Source of the DNA: Alkalicella caledoniensis
GTDB taxonomy: Bacteria; Bacillota; Proteinivoracia; Proteinivoracales; Proteinivoracaceae
Direction of reading: 5' to 3'
Length of the DNA stretch: 64,000 nucleotides
Assembly (NCBI RefSeq): GCF_014467015.1
Contig: NZ_CP058559.1
Location: 1,550,001-1,614,000, forward strand
In this document: positions 61,181-64,000 of the stretch, in pieces
Layout: each line of letters opens with the position of its first letter
Numbering within the stretch: position 1 is the first letter of the stretch
Notes under the pieces: generated by a model
Database searches by the model: none
What the model saw: the letters and a program-made list of their open reading frames with translations, nothing else
What the model was told of the DNA's origin: nothing
Made by a program: the position numbers and the translations under genes

Positions 61181-62848
61181 TTAGTCTACGATTTCTCCGT
61201 AAACCTGCACCCCTTTTGTGGTGAGAAATTTATATAGTAAAATACTTATTCCTCCAGTAAATCCTATTATTAATGCAGTTGTTGTAGCAAAACTCAGAGA
61301 GCGTAACACAACTAGCAAAATAGTAAGTCCTGCAATTATTACTCCAGATAGCAAGTGAAACAAAACATTGAGATTTTGCTTAACTGCCTTTTGCTCATTA
61401 TCCCATACCAATTTTGGGTTAAATATATCTATAACAATCCCAAGCATTGAACTCATAAGTGTACCCAAAATACCCAAAACAAATATAATCATAGCTAGAT
61501 ACAGTGGAATACTGAGTAAGAACACTGTAACTATGAGTAATAGTAAGCTAGCAACTGTGGACAGTATTATACCAGGTATTATCTTACCTGTTATTTGCTT
61601 AGTATAGCTTAGGGGTATATATTTATTGGTAAAAAAATTATCCCCTTCTCTTGAGATGGCTGTGGCAGTTATTCCGTTAGATGATGAAGCAAATATTATA
61701 GCTGCAAAGCCTATGGCTATAACCAAGGGTTCAGCATTGTTTTTAGCAATTAAATCGCCTAAGTTTGGTAGAGCTCCTAAATCACTAGAGCCACTTAACA
61801 ATGGTATCAGAAGAAAAACAGGCCATAGGAAGTTTGTAATTACACAGTTTAGTAGAAAAGCTGGTGTTCTAAATAACACACGCAACTCTTTAGCTACATA
61901 GGTTCTTAAAGCTGAATTTTTAGCAGAACTTTTAGCCATTTCAGCGTTTGTAAGTTCCTTCTTCCTAGAGTCGGACTCAGAAATTCCTAGAACCCCTTTA
62001 AAGTATAATCTTTCCCCGAGGACTATAAATAGTGCAAATAACCCGAAAGTCATGGCAAGAAATATCAGTATATCATACAACCCAGACATAGTATTGCTTT
62101 GGCTAAGACCAGTTGCAGCATAGCTGAGCCCTGGAAATAGATTGCTAATGATGCGAACAAAGGAGTTATTACCCTCTATAAGGGCATTTAATATAAACTC
62201 TTCATCTAGTGCATTATTGGCAAATTTTTGGATAGCTATATTTACACCCACTGCAATACCTATAGCTAGGAAACTTCCAAGTAATTTGAACAAGTCTTTT
62301 TTCTTTCCAATATTAACAAATCGCATTAAGATCATAACTATTATTGAAGCAAAGGCCAGAGGTATAACTGGAAGTGCCAAAAATGTCAATAGTGCATATA
62401 TATAGTAAACAAGTCCTGCTGAACTTTTTATTCCATAGACCACAAGAATTGGCCCTAAAAACAATAACTCTACAATATACTCATATACCACTACTACAAT
62501 AAACTTTGCAGCTATAATTTGCGACGGTTTAAAGGGTAGTGGGATAAGGTTTTCTATGTCTAAGGAAAAGTAAAATGTTGAGATTACGTAGAAAATACCA
62601 AAGAAAAATATAACAAACCCACTTGCCACTATACCTAGACTCAATATAATACCCGTTTGCTGCAATGGATTTAAAAGATCATAACCCTTTGATATAAAGG
62701 TGATCAACCCTATAAGCACTGGTAGTAAACTTACAGCAACAATCCCTAGCATCCACATGTTTGTACGATCTTTCTTTTTTCCGGTTCCTGTTATAGAACT
62801 TAAACTAGTTTTGAGGAGCACTTTGGTTAATAATATAGTTTTATTCAC
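61181..62848 (-). CDS. Large ABC exporter permease
   Basis: 555 residues, about twelve helices, consistent with putative ABC-2 exporter permeases that hold two halves in one chain. Segments NLIPLPFKPSQIIAAKFIVVVVYEYI and ITATAISREGDNFFTNKYIPLSYTKQITGKIIPG are typical. The start overlaps the ATPase stop by 8 bases. The exported substrate is unknown. Confidence 0.83.
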   Translation of the reverse strand: MNKTILLTKVLLKTSLSSITGTGKKKDRTNMWMLGIVAVSLLPVLIGLITFISKGYDLLNPLQQTGIILSLGIVASGFVIFFFGIFYVISTFYFSLDIENLIPLPFKPSQIIAAKFIVVVVYEYIVELLFLGPILVVYGIKSSAGLVYYIYALLTFLALPVIPLAFASIIVMILMRFVNIGKKKDLFKLLGSFLAIGIAVGVNIAIQKFANNALDEEFILNALIEGNNSFVRIISNLFPGLSYAATGLSQSNTMSGLYDILIFLAMTFGLFALFIVLGERLYFKGVLGISESDSRKKELTNAEMAKSSAKNSALRTYVAKELRVLFRTPAFLLNCVITNFLWPVFLLIPLLSGSSDLGALPNLGDLIAKNNAEPLVIAIGFAAIIFASSSNGITATAISREGDNFFTNKYIPLSYTKQITGKIIPGIILSTVASLLLLIVTVFLLSIPLYLAMIIFVLGILGTLMSSMLGIVIDIFNPKLVWDNEQKAVKQNLNVLFHLLSGVIIAGLTILLVVLRSLSFATTTALIIGFTGGISILLYKFLTTKGVQVYGEIVD

Positions 62849-63566
62849 TTTGTGTCATCTCCAAAAATATTTTTTCTAAGGACTCATTGCTTTTAAAATG
62901 GTCCTTCATCTCATCTAGTTTGCCACAAAATAAAATCTTGCCTTTGTTTATTATGGCTACCCTGTCACATATTTTCTCAGCCACATCTAATACATGTGTT
63001 GAAAAGAACACTGTTTTACCAGCTTGAGTATGTTCTTTCATCATTTCCTTTAGTACAAAGGAAGACCTGGGATCTAAACCTGTCATAGGTTCATCTAAAA
63101 TCCAGACTGGGGGTTCATGAATCAATGCCCCCATAACTATTATCTTTTGTCTCATACCATGGGAGTAACTTTGAATCTTGTCTCCGAGGGCCTTAGTCAT
63201 CTCAAACCTCTTAGCCATCAAATTAATCCTCTCTAACCTTAAATCTCCAGGAACATCGTATACGTCAGCCATGAAGTTTAAGTACTCAATACCTTTTAGC
63301 CTCAGAAACATATTAGGACTGTCAGGTACAAATCCAAATTCTTTCTTAGCCCTTAATGATTCTGACAAAATATCTAAACCATTTATTTTGATATTTCCTT
63401 CATCAGGTTTTAATATCCCTGTTATCATTTTTATTGTTGTTGTTTTACCTGCACCGTTTGGACCTAAAAAACCAAATATTTCTCCATCTGGAATGGTTAA
63501 GTTAAGGGTGTCAACTGCTTTTTCTACGCCACTATAGCTTTTAGTTAAGTTTTGTAACTCTATCAT
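62841..63566 (-). CDS. ABC exporter ATP-binding protein
   Basis: 241 residues with Walker A GPNGAGKTT, signature SYSHGMRQKI, Walker B VWILDEPMTGLD and H-loop FFSTHV. The ATG at 63566 follows AAGGTGA; a GTG at 63581 is the alternative. First gene of a two-gene operon. Confidence 0.92.
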   Translation of the reverse strand: MIELQNLTKSYSGVEKAVDTLNLTIPDGEIFGFLGPNGAGKTTTIKMITGILKPDEGNIKINGLDILSESLRAKKEFGFVPDSPNMFLRLKGIEYLNFMADVYDVPGDLRLERINLMAKRFEMTKALGDKIQSYSHGMRQKIIVMGALIHEPPVWILDEPMTGLDPRSSFVLKEMMKEHTQAGKTVFFSTHVLDVAEKICDRVAIINKGKILFCGKLDEMKDHFKSNESLEKIFLEMTQSE

Positions 63567-63581
63567 AATGTTCACCTTCAC

Positions 63582-64000
63582 CTTTATATATTTTTTGTAT
63601 TTCTTTCACCTTCTACAAATATACTTTTTTCTCCTTCAAAATTACATTAAAAAAACATTAATTTTTACTTAAATATATTTAATTCTAGCAAATATTGTGA
63701 AATTTTACCTTTTACTTTTTAGTATAATGTGCTATAATAAAATCAAGAAGAGCAAAACTCTTCCACATACCCTAATTCACTTATTACGATTTATCAAGTA
63801 TTTTGTATTTGGTATTCAGTAGTTAGATTTAAGAATTGTGGGTTTTTTTATTACCTTTAAACCATTACCTTTTTGCATTTACTGATAGTTAGAGTGTTCA
63901 CTAAGCAATAAGCACTATCCTCCAAAATAGTACTTCGGATTTTATTAGTTAGGTTTAAGTTAGAAAATGATTTATGCTAGACCATTTATTAAGTAAGATG
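63582..64000. other. Non-coding AT-rich tail region
   Basis: No convincing frame. The left part is the upstream region of the ABC exporter. The right part, after the plus-strand promoter below, may be the leader of a gene beyond the window. AAGAG / CTCTT forms a small hairpin near 63747-63761. Confidence 0.5.
63711..63738 (+). promoter_or_regulatory. Plus-strand promoter pointing out of the window
   Basis: TTTACT, a 16-base spacer and TATAAT. It could drive a gene beyond 64000, with a leader of at least 250 bases. Confidence 0.4.

Noticed and set aside
1-64000. CRISPR array, rRNA or tRNA genes
   Set aside because: No regular spaced repeats, no CCA-tailed cloverleafs and no conserved rRNA segments were noticed; a tRNAscan run would settle tRNAs.

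Overview
The window comes from the chromosome of a low-GC, strictly anaerobic, probably spore-forming Firmicute of the class Clostridia. The evidence is an oxygen-sensitive [FeFe] hydrogenase and a Ni-Fe carbon monoxide dehydrogenase, SpmA/SpmB spore maturation proteins, a kinase with a sporulation-kinase-like phosphoacceptor motif, AT-rich intergenic DNA, strong GGAGG ribosome binding sites and frequent U-tailed terminators. Sodium-type carriers (an AGCS amino-acid symporter, an NhaC antiporter) and two M20 amidohydrolases suggest an amino-acid or peptide user. The species cannot be fixed from this sequence alone.

Layout. 1-1550: 5' two-thirds of a LevR-type sigma-54 activator, leaving the window. 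1695-6881: a lysine riboswitch followed by lysA, spmA, spmB and then an LD-carboxypeptidase and an M20D deacetylase, a diaminopimelate/lysine and murein-peptide module. 7320-14300: L25/Ctc, ManA with a Gfo/Idh oxidoreductase, a membrane protein, a CBS transporter and an LtaS-like phosphoglycerol transferase. 14396-19500: [FeFe] hydrogenase with an ECF S-component and a Rex-like operator, a MerR-TipAS regulator with a 19-bp-spaced promoter, and an ArsP-type permease that shares an operator with a cysteine-paired MarR regulator. 19649-29846: RsgA, a small basic protein, a TetR-controlled MacB-like exporter, an ABC-2 exporter with two frameshift-broken genes and a structured leader RNA, a pentapeptide protein and a TSUP exporter.

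30034-33908: a solitary cooS whose terminator is split by an IS1182-type element with 8-bp target duplications. 34047-45646: small regulators, SEC-C protein, metalloprotease, SurA-like lipoprotein, pseudouridine synthase, GNAT, serine hydrolase, a 319-bp two-fold-symmetric structured element (39682-40000), phosphoesterase, AzlCD, and a possible metal-linked ABC system. 45868-50451: an M20 amidohydrolase and AGCS symporter behind a textbook sigma-54 promoter, with the likely sigma-54 activator next door. 50645-64000: DUF1450, a reductive-dehalogenase/QueG-like Fe-S protein, a DDAH-like hydrolase with an NhaC antiporter, DUF1287, a DUF3793 gene behind two Fur-like boxes and an attenuator-like hairpin, an orphan MEDS histidine kinase, a split UxaA-type lyase with a cyclase-family protein, and an ABC-2 exporter.

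The best candidates for something undescribed are the symmetric element at 39682-40000, the leader RNA at 28130-28391, the MarR/permease operator pair, and the lysine-riboswitch control of spmAB. No rRNA, tRNA or CRISPR array was seen. Domain assignments are by eye; no database search was run.
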